From positions 3,286,001 to 3,350,000 of the forward strand of contig JAKCOZ010000040.1 in assembly GCA_022605955.1 (NCBI GenBank): a stretch of DNA of 64,000 nucleotides, written 5' to 3'. A program made the translations under genes and the position numbers. The notes under the pieces were generated by a model, which worked only from the letters and a program-made list of their open reading frames with translations, was not told the origin of the DNA and searched no databases. Each line of letters begins with the position of its first letter. The stretch's first letter is position 1. Source of the stretch: Rallus limicola. Taxonomy: Eukaryota > Chordata > Aves > Gruiformes > Rallidae. Positions 22,201-35,300 of this stretch are shown here, in pieces.

Positions 22201-25200
22201 CAGGTCTGCCCACACCCTCAGTGCAATGACCGGACTGGCCTGTTACAGGGAGCAGAATAGAACGTATTTAAAGGCAACTGTGTCTCTTAATTCGTGCTTG
22301 CGCAGTGCCCAGCCCTGAGCAGCCAGCCTGACTGCTGCACTTAGCATTCCTGCACCGGGAATGGGCCATAATAAATAATCCCCAAACATCTTTTTGGATG
22401 GCTGAGCCCTTTGGCTTGAGCGCTTCTTCCAGCTCCAGTGGGCACAGAGCCAGGTAGCAGCTGAAATACCCTTTTTCAAGGAAACTGCCTATTCTGCCGC
22501 CCATAAATGCTTTCTGCTCACCACAGCACTGCCACACTGCTGAGGGGTGCTTGGAAACGTCCGTTTTATCAGGAAATACACCCCATAAACTCCCTTCCTT
22601 TAAATTCCTGCACCGCACTTTACAGCCTTTCTGAGGTTGGATTTGTCACCAGTGGTTGGTTTTCCCTGCATCCCTGAGCAAACTGCTTCATGCTGCTGGC
22701 ACAGCCCTGGTCCCTCCTTAACGGCTGCGGGGTTGCTGTGTTTGTCACCTCCTGGCACAGGCAGGATTTGTAACCCTGAGGATGCTGTTACTGCACACAC
22801 ATCACTGGGGTGAGACTCTGGCTGAAGAGATGATGGGGAATAATGCTGGGGAACCCAACACTCGAGCTGAGCATCTCCTCTCCCATGGGATGCCTGGGCG
22901 ATAGAGGACTCTGCTGTCAGCAGTGTAGGAAGGGAAAGTGCTGGGGCTTTGGGGGCGAGGAATGGGTCTGGCCACAGGAAAAGGTGCCTTCACACTCTGG
23001 TCCCCTCGTTGGCAGCTTGTGCTTGGCATACACCCAGATTTGGGATGTTCTTTGGTGTGGTTTGCAACCCTGCTAAGCTCAAGCCTTTGTCAGAAGGTGA
23101 GACCACACTTAGGGTATCTGCTTGGCTGAGCGGCACGTGGGGGTGCACACCCTGGAGCGGCCCCGTGCTCCCACCACCCAGCCCCAGTGCGGCTGGTTCA
23201 TCCCCACCTGACTGATGAGACCAAAGGTGGCTGCAGCTGGGCTGGCACCTGCAAGAGAGGCGCTTCCATCACACTGACACCTTTCGCTGGGCTGAATCTA
23301 CATGAGCAGATGTGAAGCGGTGAGGTAACATCCCGTCCTGTCAGCCCCATGGCTCCGTCCTGCCATGACGCAATCCCCTCTGTGTCACAGGACTGTTGCT
23401 GCTCCTGGCACTTCCAGAGCAGACAGGGGAGCCTGGGTTGCTTTTCTATTGCTGCCTTCAGCCTGCAGTGCTGGTGTTCATGGCTCTGTGCGTTTCCATT
23501 GACATTGCATAAGGTGCTTGGAGATGTCCTGGAGGAGCCAGTTGCTATAGAAAATCCCTTGTTTGTGGCAGTGCTGCTGAGCTCCTGCCTGGTCTGAAGT
23601 AAACACAAGTGCAGAGACATTGCATGACCCCTCCAAAAAAAACCCAAACCCAACATTTTCCTTTGGCATCGCTGGTTTTGCAGCAGCACCAAGACATTCG
23701 TTGTCTCTTTCTCCAAGCCATCCCATCCTTGTGCTCTCCGTACGCTGGAAGAGTGACAGGAAAACCCCCCAACAAGGTGGAAGGAGGGGTGTTGTGCACT
23801 GCCCCATGGATCGCTGCCCCCTCTTTGCTGCACATGTGTAAATATCTTGCACAAGGACTCCACGACCCCAACGCCAGCCCGGGTCACGCTGAACTTCCTG
23901 AGGATGGTTTGTATTTAAGCAGCAGCCCCACGCACCAGGCACCGTGCAGATGCACCTACACTCTAGTGAAAGCCCCTCGCAAACACACCTCTGCATCACC
24001 CCGGATTTTCCCACCCTGAAGGCCCCAAACATCATTAGCATACAACGTACCCCCACGCCCTGGGAACACATCTCCATACCTGCCATGGGTAAGGCCCTGG
24101 CGATGCAACTCCTCCCTGTCGGAATGGGATGGATGCTGAGCAGCTGGGCAATGCTGCTTCTGTCCCCAGGAGAGCAGAGGGGAACTGGGAGGAGTGGGAT
24201 ATGACCAGGAGTCACGGTGGGTGGCTGGAGCTGGCCGAGGAGACCCAAAGCAGCTGTAGGACAGGCTTCAGGGAGCCCCTTTCCTAGGTGTCTGTGGCCT
24301 GTCTTGGGATGGCTGCTGACAGGTCTGTAACTCCAAGGTGAGCGGGGGCTGTTGGCAGAGCAGAGCGGCTGTCCCAGCACAGCAGGCTGCAGGAATAAAG
24401 AACAAAGGTTTACTTCAAGGACAAGGGAGGCACATAGCCGGGTAGTCAGGATCCTGCCGGTTCTGGGGATGCGCGGTTACTTGTTTCTGGAATTGGAGCA
24501 AAATAAACAGAGATCTCAAGGAGCTGACCTGACGTCAGAGCGTTGCAGAGGAACAAACGCTGGTTCTGAATGAGGCCCTGGGGTGCTTCTCTGGGGCGCA
24601 CCTGGGCAAAAGGTTACAAACTCCATTTATCACCTCTGCTTGGCATGGAAGGGATGTTTCTGGAGGTGGGGGAGGCCTCAGGCTAGAACAAGGGACTGTC
24701 CTCCAGGTCTCTCCCACGCTGGGATGAGGGCAGCATCAGTGGCAGCATCCTCTGTGGCCACATCCTCTCTGGCCACCGCTCCTGGTACCTCCTGTGTCTC
24801 CCTGTTTCTTCACGAGAACGGACCTGTCTGTGCAGAGCAGACTGCTCTGAGCATGACCCAGGACGTGCTCATGAAAGGCAAAGTATTGATGTGACAGCTC
24901 AAAAAGAGCAAATAAAGGCGGTGAGGTGAGGTGAGCTGTCCTGAGCAGCCGCCCTGCCCAGCTGCTGTCTGAGAAGGCTCTGTCTGGTGTCCTGTGTTAT
25001 GCACCAAGGCTACTTCCCAAGGCCACGTCCTGAGGCCACTGGCCCCTGGGAGCAGAAGTGGGACAAGCAAGAGGTGAAGTGGCACCATGCCACAGATCGG
25101 AAGGGACATGGAAAGTCAGCTGAGCCATAAGCCTGGGTAAGAAGCAGACTGCTGCTGTTTTCCTCCTCCTCCTCACCCCTCCAGCCTCCCTCCCTTCTCT

Positions 25201-28200
25201 GGGGCCTCCAAGAATGAAGAAAACATGGTAAGCGCTACAACACCTTCTGGAAAGAGCCGTGGAGGGCTGGGACCTTCCCAGGACCAATGGCCAAATTGTT
25301 AGAGGCAGTGAGTCCTGTGGGCTCCCAGGGAAGCCTCAGAGGGATGCTCAGCCTGCTCTGCACCCAACTGGACTTCGACCAGCACAATGAAGTGATGCGG
25401 GCAAGGGCGAGGGCCCTGACTACTCACCAAGGTATGGAAATATGTCCTGCTGCCACCTCCAAACACGCCCAGAGAATTCCCGAGCTCAGCCAGCCCCTTC
25501 TCCTGGTGTGGGAGCACGTGGGTGTGCTGCTTGGCAGTGCTGTGCCCAAAGCACCCAGCACCCTTCGCGATGGCGTGAGCTGCCTGGCACAGGGAACTCA
25601 GGGACGGCGCGATGCCGGGGCAGGAGACAGCTTCACACCTTGGCTAAACCCCATCACCGCGGGGCTCGTTTTAACAGCCACGTGTGTGCTGTGGAGACCT
25701 CCCCGCTTCCGAAGCCTCTTCAGGTGAGTCACCCTTTCCTAGGAACAAAACACATTTAGTCAGAAGGGTGACGAGGCCCTTGGATTCCCCCAGGGAAGAT
25801 TCATCATCCCCAGACTCAAAAAGGACCTTTTGTTTTCCAGGCCTTGCAGCCAAGAGTTCCAGACTGAGAGGGAAACCTCGGCGGCAGCCACGCCACGTGC
25901 CCTGGGAGCACCAGGAAGAGCCAGTGCCAGCCCTGAGCCCGTCGAGGGAAAGGACCAGCTCCCTCCATCCTGCAGGCTCTGGGGTGGGGGCTGCCCGGCA
26001 CGCCCCAAGCCAGCAGATGTGTCTGTGCAGGATGCTACAGCCTGGAGCGTGCCAGAGGCATGGGTAGGGCTCTGGCAGAGCTCCCCACATCTGTCTGTAC
26101 ATGCTGAGTGCTGCGAGGACATCAGCAGTCAGTCGGGGGAAAACCACTGACGTCAAGGATGAGGTGCCCAGCATGGGCATGGCTGAGGTGGCAGCATGGG
26201 GATGTTCCTATGGCCTCTCTCAAGGAATCGCCTTGCTCCCGAGGTGGAGCACCAAGAAAAAGCCTTTTTTGGCCAGCACCCTGCGAATTGGGCAGCTGAG
26301 TGTAAACACAATAGGGACAAGCCCAGGAAGACGGCTGGCATCTACAGGCTCTGATCGTGCAGACATTGCTCAGCACTCGGTGTCCCCACAGCCACTGCCA
26401 CCTGGGATGCTCACTCACCCAGAATGCTCACCTCTGATTTCTGGGGGTGTTTTCTCAGAGGCTGGGGCTGTGGAAGCAACCAAAGAGCCCAGGGCAGCTC
26501 TGCAGCACGTGTCCACAGCTGCATTCTGCTCTCAGAACTGCAGAGTTAGGGACTGGAGTCATCTTCTCTGCCCAGCAAGCCCTGCTCCTGAGGCAGTTCT
26601 TACCTGATCCTTCCATCGAGGAAACCTCGCATGGGGAAGAAGCACACCCGTCTTGCTGTGGGGCATGAGGCAGCGGGAGAGAGCACAGGTTGTGCCACGT
26701 GCCAGAACCGAGACAGCGGTGTCCCAAACTTTCCTTGAAAAGATGCTTCCAGGACCCGCCCTGGATACAGCCATGAACAATCCAGTGTTGATGTAAAACG
26801 CTGAGTGAATCACAGACCCACCTGGTTCTCCACCAGAGACGTATTTTAGCCTGTTGCAAGTGGCACCATTCCCTTATAGCCAGTCATCAGTCTTGTATTG
26901 GGCCTGGGGGGCATCGCTGCCAGCCATGTCCTGTGGGACCCTCTGCAGGGTTGTCTGAAGGGGCTCTGCAAGCTGGGGGGCTCAGAAGAAGCCAGATCAT
27001 GGGTGGACACCTCTGAGGAACATGTTAGCAATGGTTTGGTATATAGATTAGTGACATAGCTGTGGGGATGCTGCCTGGAAGCACCATGGCTTTTCAGAGG
27101 AGCCTGAACCGGTGGCTCCCAGGCTGAGCTGCCCAGCAGCACAACTCGTCCTGGCCTGGGGAGCCAGACACAATCTCACCATTAAAACCAAAAGCTGGTT
27201 CAAGCTTTGAGCTGGCTGCAGAGCTGGGTGAAGCTTGTGGAGCTTCCTGGCAAGCTGGGGCTCCCTGGGTGGAGAAATCCTGAGGATTTTTGTGTGTGCC
27301 TGAAGACAAGGAGGGTCCTCCTCTGCAGGGAGAGACCCTCAGAGGTTGTGTCTCCTTTGGTGCCAAATCCCCACCCAGCCAGCTAAAAGAAACTTACGGG
27401 TTTGAATGCAAATCACTTTGGGAGGGGACCCTGCAAAGCTGCCCCCACAACCATGCACCCTGACCGGCTGCCAAAGCTCCTTGTCATCCAGGCCCAGTGC
27501 AGATCGTGCTCTTCTCAAGCCCCAGCAGCAGCTGCCACTGATCCTCTGCCCGCCCTGCAGATAGCCCACCTGTGAGCAGGTGGCGGGGAAGCTGCAGCAC
27601 GGCTGGCAGCAAGGGACCCCTGTGCTCACATGCGGGGGAGTCCCAAGGTCTGTTTGATTGGGCTTAGGGCTGTGGGTAGCCACATGTGAGATTTCGGGGA
27701 AGACGGGCAGTTGGACTGTAAGGAAACCCCATGTGAGGGCCCCTAAATGCTGGCAGGCTCCAGCGTGGGGGTGCACAAAGCTCTGCACACAGAGCCCAGC
27801 AAAGGCTCCTGCGCACAGGCTGGTTTGTGCTCCCTCGGCCTTCTGCAACAGCATCTCTGCACACAGACAGCACGGTGAGAGGAGACTGAACCTCTGAGCC
27901 CCTGGCAGCGGGCGGCCAAGCAGCACCAGGGAAGGGATCCACCGGGTGCTGTGTGGAGAAGGAGGAAACACAGCCTGGCTCTTCCCTCACTGCCTGACCT
28001 GCCAAGTGTCCTTCCCGGCGCAGGGCTGCCCTTTAGACACATACCAGCGATGGCCCCGTTTCCAGGAAGGAGACTCCTGCAACCCCAGGGTACAGACCAT
28101 GAAACGGCTTTTGTCTTGGAGCTGGCGTCTTTGTTATCAAGGTGAAGTCATCAGGAACGTGAACAATTGCTTTCCACACTTGCTTTTCCTCTCCACAATC

Positions 28201-30900
28201 AGCTTTGTTTGCTCAAGCTGCAATGCCCCAAGCCCCAACTGATAGGGGTTGGCAATTTAGGTGAATTGCACCCATATTTGTTCAACGGAAAAACCTGTAA
28301 ACCCTCTTGCAATGGGGGCAGGGAGGGGATGCTGGGCTCAGTGGCGACGTTAATTACAGCTAATGGCAGGGTGAGGAGGAACCCAAGGACGGACCAGGAA
28401 GGGGAAAGGTAGAGCCAAAGTATATTGAGGGCCTCCGGATGGGAGCAGCAGCAACAGGCTACAGAAGAATGGGCTGATTATTGTGGGTTTACTGGGATCC
28501 AGCAGGTGAGGACTGTGGGTTCACTGGGATGCAGCGGGCAAGGACAGTGAGGTAGGTGAGAGTCACCTGGAGCTGGAGGGCTGCCAGGGGCTGTGAGTGG
28601 GATAGGCTGTGCCCAGCGAGGCACATGCATGTTTCCATTGTGGCTAGACCCTGAAGAAACCTGCAGCTGCCTCCCAAGGGCTGAGGATGAAGTGCTCCCT
28701 CAGCAGCTGTTCCCAGATCTCCCCAACAGAAGGATCAGGATGAGCTCTTGGGGTCTGTTTCCCACACTGAGTACTCCAGTACTACCTGCAAAGCAGCACC
28801 TTCCCCATGCCGTGCTGCAGCGGGGCTCCACAAGGTGCTTGCTCTGCCTGTTTGCAGCCCAGGGAAGCAGCCGGGCTGCTGGGGTCATCGGCTGCTGCTG
28901 CTGCGTGGCTCGGATTCCAGGAGACCCAGAGACAATGAACCCATGGTTTATCCAACGGGAAGCATTGCAAAGGGCTGACTCACAGCTGCTGACACTTGTC
29001 ACGCTGAAACACTTTGGTATTTATGGAAGGCTCACATCCGCAGTGCAGGGTGCAATGGGGCCAAGTGCTCTGCATGCTTTCTCCACCCCTCAATGCTGGT
29101 CTGTGCTGCCCTTGCCGAGGCCACGGGGCTCCTGGGCAAGACAGACCCCTGTCCTGCTCTGCCCATGGTCCCCTCTTGGCTCCTGGCTCTCCATCTCTAA
29201 GGTAGAGAGGCAGCTCTTTGTCCTGGGCAAAGCCCTTGGTACAGGTGCCATCTACTCCTGCCACACTTGTTTCAGGCTTTGCCCTGGGCTTGGGGATGCA
29301 AAAGGCTCTCTGGTCACTGCAGTAACTATCTAATATCACTGGCAGCTCGACACAAAGCACCAGCACCCCTGAAACCCCCTCCACAGAGCAAGCAAACACC
29401 CCTCAGACACTAGTCCACTAAAAATCTCTTGGTTTTGACATGGGGGAACCCGTGGTTCCTCCTCTTTCAAGTGTTCCCCTCTGCTATTGTCCCAGCCTGC
29501 AGGAAAAGGAAGGAGAAGAGGTCCCCAAGGTTCCTTCCTGCACAGAGATGGGGCTGCATGTGCCTGGCTCCTCTCCACACTGGAGCTGCGCTGCGAGCAG
29601 GATCCAGCTGCCAGGACTGCCACAGCACCTTCCAGCAATGCTAAACTCACCACAAGGCTGGAGGGAAGCAAGCTGCTAATGGACTCTAATGGAGCCGGGT
29701 CAGTTCTCCTGGGAAGCAGACAAGCTGCCCTGGAGAGAGAAAAAGCACCGAGCAGATCACTAGCACTTCCACGGTTGGTCAGGCTGTCACTCTCTGACAT
29801 CCCTGGGGGTCACAGCTTCATCAAATTACAACAGAGGAAGATTTGCAGCTCCTGGTGTGACCACCAAGGCAGGCAGGGTGGGAAGTCCAGGTGTCAGTGC
29901 CACCATGTCAGAGGACTTGGGGTATGTCATGTTCTGCCTCACCAGCATCCCTGCTTGACCAGGCAACACCAGCAGATTCCTTGGCAAAGGAGCTCGCTGA
30001 TGGATCCTGGCTGGAGATGGACCCTGGCAGCAGGGACAGGCCTGACCCATACATCCCCTCCCTCTTTAATGTTTATCCCACCATTAAGGATTTTCAGTGC
30101 TTTCCTTGTGATAAGGTTGAAAGTGTATCATGGGAAACCAGAGTAAACCAGAGACGCTCAGCATTTACAAGAACAAGTCAGTTTGGCTCTGGTTTGGTTC
30201 ATGAACGAGCACTTGCCTGTCCAAGGTGTCCCTCTGCCTCCTGCCCCACCATGCAGAAGCCCTGTTGCTGTAGCTCATCAACCACACCACGAGCAAGACA
30301 CCAGCTCCTCAACTTTGGCCAAGGAACAAACGGCTCCAAACTGCAATGCAGGTCATGGTCTATTTATTGATTCATTCTCATACCAGAAGAGCCACATTAC
30401 AACTTCCTTCCCTGTTCAAGTCCCACGGTTTTGTGCCAGCAAAACAGGCATGAGTAGGAGCTCCAGACACTAGAAACATGTGCCCAGCTGCAGGCTCTGC
30501 TCACACCTCGAGCACCACCATACACTTCCTTCTCTCCCTTAGTAAGACATGCTCAGAGCTCTGCTCTCAGACACTCAGAAGGGCACCAGAGGAACACAGA
30601 ATGCAAGTCTCCCACCTTGGCTTTCCCACTGCATCATTCATGGTTTGCAGAACTGGAAATCCTGCCTCAGTGGCCACCAGCAGCACGGAGGGAGCCAGGA
30701 TTTACACAGCACAAGTCTGTGTTTAAGAGAGAGGACACCGACTGCTGCCAAGAATGTGTTGTTTCTGGATTTCTCGGGCATTATCTGACTCCCAGCAGCA
30801 GCAGCAAGGGAGGGTGTAAGAATGTCCGAGGGAGATATGAGGATGTTCCAAGCATCAATCCGAGCTTCTAGACCCTGCAAAGAAAACCCGGGAGGGCAGC
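16300..30900. other. Gene-free stretch upstream of TNS4 coding sequence
   Basis: No frame in this 14.6 kb could be linked to a known protein or to a convincing splice-joined chain, although frames of 190-300 codons occur because of high GC. The TNS4 promoter and noncoding first exon(s) should lie here or at the CpG island to the right; no single site stands out. Lower-GC blocks near 17440-17640 and 22050-22620 could be regulatory elements. A short direct repeat (TGGGTTTACTGGGATCCAGC-like, two copies) sits at about 28484-28550. Confidence 0.5.
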
Positions 30901-30999
30901 GGCTGTTCCACTGACCAGGGTACCACGGCGCGGAGTAAGAGGCGAAGCTTTTTTTGTGGGAGAGCACATGGAGAAGCCAATAAAAAGGGGGGCTCGGTG

Positions 31000-32340
31000 T
31001 CCCGGCTCGACGCAGCTCCCGCCGGCTTTCTCCCAGCAGAGCCGGTCGGTGTATCCGTCCCTTCGGGCTCATTTCGGGGCGGAGCGGGCCCGGCGCCGCG
31101 GGATGCTGGTGCCCTCCAGCGGCAGCGGCCCAGGGCAGCCCCGGGAGCGCCGGTGTTCGATGGATGCGGAGCTAGCTCGGAGGGGGCTGAATGCGCGCAC
31201 CAGCGCCGCTCCATCACGGGAGATGTTCGGGGGACTGGAGCAGCTTCCCTACGGAGAGGCTGCGCGGCCGCTGCACCCCGCAGGCGCCAGCCCAAGGCAC
31301 CGGCACCAGTTACGGCTTCGGAATGGGAACGACTAGGCTCTCCCTCCTGCGGGACCCCGGGCTGGGCCCGGACACTCTCCCATTCACCGGAGCTCCCTCC
31401 CTGCACCACGCCCCCTCGAAGCCCGGCTCTCCCCGAGGGCTCCGGCTGCTCAGCGCTCCCCGAGGTCCCGCCGCTGGCCCCTGCGGCCCGACGCACCAAC
31501 AGCCCCAGCGCCACGGGCCCGGCGGCGCCGCGCAGCCACGGCAGGGCCCGAGCTGAGGACACGGCTGCCCGCGGCCCCACAGCGCGGCCGCAGGTGCGAG
31601 GGCAGCACTGGCTGAGAGCGGCGCCCACAGGGGCCGTGCCCACAGGCCCGGCGGAGTGGAGCGGAGCCACCGCGGGGGCAGACGGGCCGGCAGCTCAGAG
31701 CGGCGGAGCTCCCGGACCCCAAAGAAAGGCCAACGGCGACCGCACAGCGGGGAGAAACAGGCAGGCTGGGCTCCCCCCTTTAACGCGCCCTGGGCCGCTC
31801 CCAGCCGCGCGGGTGACGAGGGTCCCACGCCCCGCTGTGCTTCCGAACGTGCACCGCCACGTTCCCGCCTGTTCCCCCCCACCCCGGGCGGGAGTGGTCA
31901 GGCCCGGTCACGTGGCCCTGCGGAGGCGCCTCCCCGGTTCTCGCGGGCGCACGGCGTCGCGCGGTTCTGCCAGGGGACAGGGAGATGGCGGAGGGCGGCG
32001 GGCGCCTGCGCACGGGGCCGAGCGCGTGGGCGGTGCGCGCGATGTGCACGTGTGAGTGCACGCGGGCGCTCGCGCCTCCGTGCGTCATCGTGCCCCCCGC
32101 CCCGCCCCGGGCTGCTCGCGCCCGGCCGGTGCCGCCGCGCGCGAAGGGCGGGAGCCATATGGCACCACCCTCCGAGACGGCACAGGTCGGCTGTCAGTGG
32201 GGTCCTGACCTGCCTCGCCTGCCTCTCTGTGTTCAGCATCACAACGCGGGGCAGGTCGTGGGTAAAGCACTGTTACCCCTGTGCCCTGCGGAGCTGGGCT
32301 CTCTCCTGCCTACCTACAGGGTGTTGGGGTTCATCTCTGG
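31000..32340. promoter_or_regulatory. Orphan CpG island / candidate promoter
   Basis: About 1.3 kb of very GC-rich DNA dense in CpG dinucleotides, unlike its flanks. At its right half are a palindromic E-box CACGTG (31909-31914), a YY1-like AGATGGCGG (31983-31991) and an NRF1-like GCGCCTGCGCAC (32002-32013). This is the usual make-up of a broad housekeeping-type promoter. The YY1-like site in plus orientation suggests rightward transcription from about 31970. No known gene starts here in the human equivalent. It could also be a distal TNS4 or CCR7 promoter, or act in both directions. Confidence 0.7.
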
Positions 32341-32344
32341 GAGG

Positions 32345-35300
32345 TGAGCGTGTGTTCCTCTTGTGTCCCCCAAAAGCTGTTTAAATTATTGTCATTTTTG
32401 CATTATTTTTTCATTATTTTTGTTATTTTGTATTTAATTTGTGCCTGGAGGCCATAGGATGCTCGGGTCTGTGCAAACACAGTCATGCTTATGGAGTTTG
32501 CAATGCGGGCAGACAAAGGAGGAGGGAAATTAAATGATATCAGCCCCATTTTATAGCTTGGGAACACTGGTGACCGCTCAGCGTTTGGGATGCCACGGGC
32601 ATGTGTGGTCAAATGGGAAAGGGAAGTGGCTCCTGAGTCCTGAGTGGGGGGCCGAGGCATCAAGGCTGCTGTTCCTGCAGAGCCAGAGATAAAGAAGTAG
32701 CTGGGACTCACTGAAACGGGGAGGAATCGGTTCGCAAAGCCACGCCGAGTGCTCAGCTCAGGGATCCCCCAGGGTCTAGAGCATGGAGTGGGAAAGCTTT
32801 GGAAAGCACTGATGTACTTGGAAAGCTGGTGCCAAGAGGGTGGTTACCAGGAGCCATGATGCAGCCTTATGCTGCCTGTCAAACCCTGGATCATCGTGTT
32901 TGAACAGGGAGAGTCAGGGGATGTGCGTTGGGTGGCAGCACCACAGCAGCAGCAAGCGCTTTGCCTGGAGAGGGAGCTCCAGGAGGTGGGGCAGGTAAGA
33001 GATGGGCTGACCCTATGCTCAAGTTCTTTGGCATTGTTGTGTTTGCCGGCAGCGGAAGGGTTTGGAATGGCGGAAGGGTTCCTTCACTGGAAACGGGTGC
33101 TGTGCGGGCGCTCTGCAGCTGGAGCGACAGCAGATGTGGCTGCTCGATGGGCAGACCCAGATCACTCATTATTTTGGGGGCTGCTCAGACATTTTCTAGA
33201 AAACAGCAGGAATTCCTGGCTTCCTGCATGTGTCCTGGGTTTGAATGGTCTTTGGCAGACATTCAGCGAAAAATGTTTAAGGCCGAAAGGGGATGGATGC
33301 CTGGTGCTGTTTCTGTCGTGCGCATTCTGGTTTGCGGGGGAGAGGCAGGTTGGCGGCACCTCAGAGAACAAAATATTGAAGTGTTTTTGTATGGGGTGTG
33401 GGGAAACTTTCCTTGATAACAGATTCGGTGTCACTGCGTGTTTGTTTCTTTTAAGGTTGGGGTGGGTGGAGTGTGGGCTGTGGGCTGTATCCCTTTCAGG
33501 TAAAAAAGCCATCTGCTTAGGCGGTGCGATCTTTGTTGTTTTTGTTCATTTAACTTCTGCAGAAAGCCACAAAGAAGGGATTTCAAGCGGAGGCAGTGGC
33601 TGTTGGGGCTGGCTTTGTTTCAGAACCCTGCCACGCACCTGCCTGGTTGTTTGGCCAGCGGAGCTCCCTGGGGTGAATGGGACGGTGTATGGCCGGGCCT
33701 CTCATAGGAGCAAGCACTGGAGACAGGGCAGCTGGAGGAGTTGTGAGGGATGTGCTGAAAAGGAGCATTGCCCCAGCTTTGGCCTCCCTTAAAAAAGACA
33801 AAAACACCCCAAAAGCGTATGAAGTTAAATCATGCCTGGGAGGAGCGGGGAAGTGTCGGCTTTGTGGCGAGAACATCCAGGGGTTTGGCCAACCCCTGGA
33901 AGAAGTGGCTGAAATAAACATAAGCATGTGTCTCCATCCTGGGAAATGGGCTCATCCTGTGGGTTTTCCCGTGTCCCTTTCCCCTGACAGAGGCAGGAAT
34001 TGCTCTGTAACATAACACCTGGAGTTTGTTGGTCCCGGTGGCCTTAGAGGGAAGCACAGACTCTCGCAGCAGTCAATGCAGGCACTGTCTGCTGTGGAAA
34101 TTTCTGCTCTGAGTTCTGCCAGCTGCAGGTTTCCTACCGTGCAAAACTTACACCTTCACTCTGTGTGTTCTCACCTGCGGAGTGGTGACTAAGCCTTTGA
34201 GTCATTGAGTGAGGCCTTGGCTGCCACCATGGGGTTGTGTCTCTGCTCATCTACAGGAGCTCAGAAGCTCGGGTTGTCCATTGTTTTGTAGTGAGCGAGG
34301 AGCAGCACAGGGGCTCCAGGAATTTGGCTCATTGAGGAGAAATTGCTCATTTTGGGAGAAATTGTGGTTATGCTCAAGCAACTGGTTTGCCCGGGGCTGC
34401 AGCTGACAAGGGGCAGGTTCCGGTGTTGCATGTGACAGCAGAAATTGAGCTTTCCACAGGTTTGGGGTGGGAGGAGGGTTGATTAACAATCAGAACGAGG
34501 CCTTGTGGGGGAAAAGGAGTGTATGTAAAGTTTGCTTGAAAAAAAAAGCTGCTTTCTTCATCTGCTTGACATATTCCAGCCCCCTTCATGGGGAAGGGGC
34601 TGCCCTCTCCTCCACTGCTGCTCCCAAGCCCTTAGGCAGCTGCAGCCCCGGTTCTCACAGGGTTGCGAGTGGTTGGAGGTGGCTGGAAAAAGCCGTTTAT
34701 GTGTTTCAGAGTTGTCTGGGAAGATTTGGGTAGGAAGCCAGTGGAAAGTGACACCTGGAAGGTGATGTTTTTGTGGGATGATGTGAGAAACAGGATGAAG
34801 TTGAGCATTGAATATGCGCTACTGCAATCACACGGGCAAGGCATGGGTAGTCTGCTTCAGAGGGAGCAGTAACGTGATTCAAAGCCTTTCTAAAAGCCCT
34901 TCCAGTACATTTAAATTCAACCAAACTCAAACATTTCTACTTTTTAGCCTGGTTGCCCACAGAGGACTCTTAATACGATCCAACTAATGCTGTTTGAACC
35001 CACACCTTCATTTCTGGGGTCAGTTTTGCTGAGTTTTTCCCAGAGTCCTGGCTTGGTGGGTGCAGGTTGTATGTCTGCAGTGGAGCATTTCTCAGCCGTT
35101 CCCACTTGGTGTCAGCATCTCTCAAGGTGATGGCTGCGGTCGGTCCCCTGGGCTCGTGGATATAAAGCAGGGATCAGAGGTTTGGCTGGGAACCTTCTCC
35201 CAAGGAGAGCGGTTCCATCCCATGCATGACCGAAGGCAAGAGGAGCAAAGGACGTGGAGGAGATTGTGTACCTGGTCTTTTCAGAAGTCCCAGCTTTCTG

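Noticed and set aside
23478..24380. 300-codon minus-strand ORF
   Set aside because: No recognisable domain, no splice or promoter support, overlapped by long frames in other phases; a chance ORF in GC-rich DNA.
30997..32055. 352-codon plus-strand ORF
   Set aside because: It sits in the CpG island, where stop codons are rare. The reading is Arg/Pro/Ala-rich low-complexity sequence with no known domain, and all other frames are also long there.
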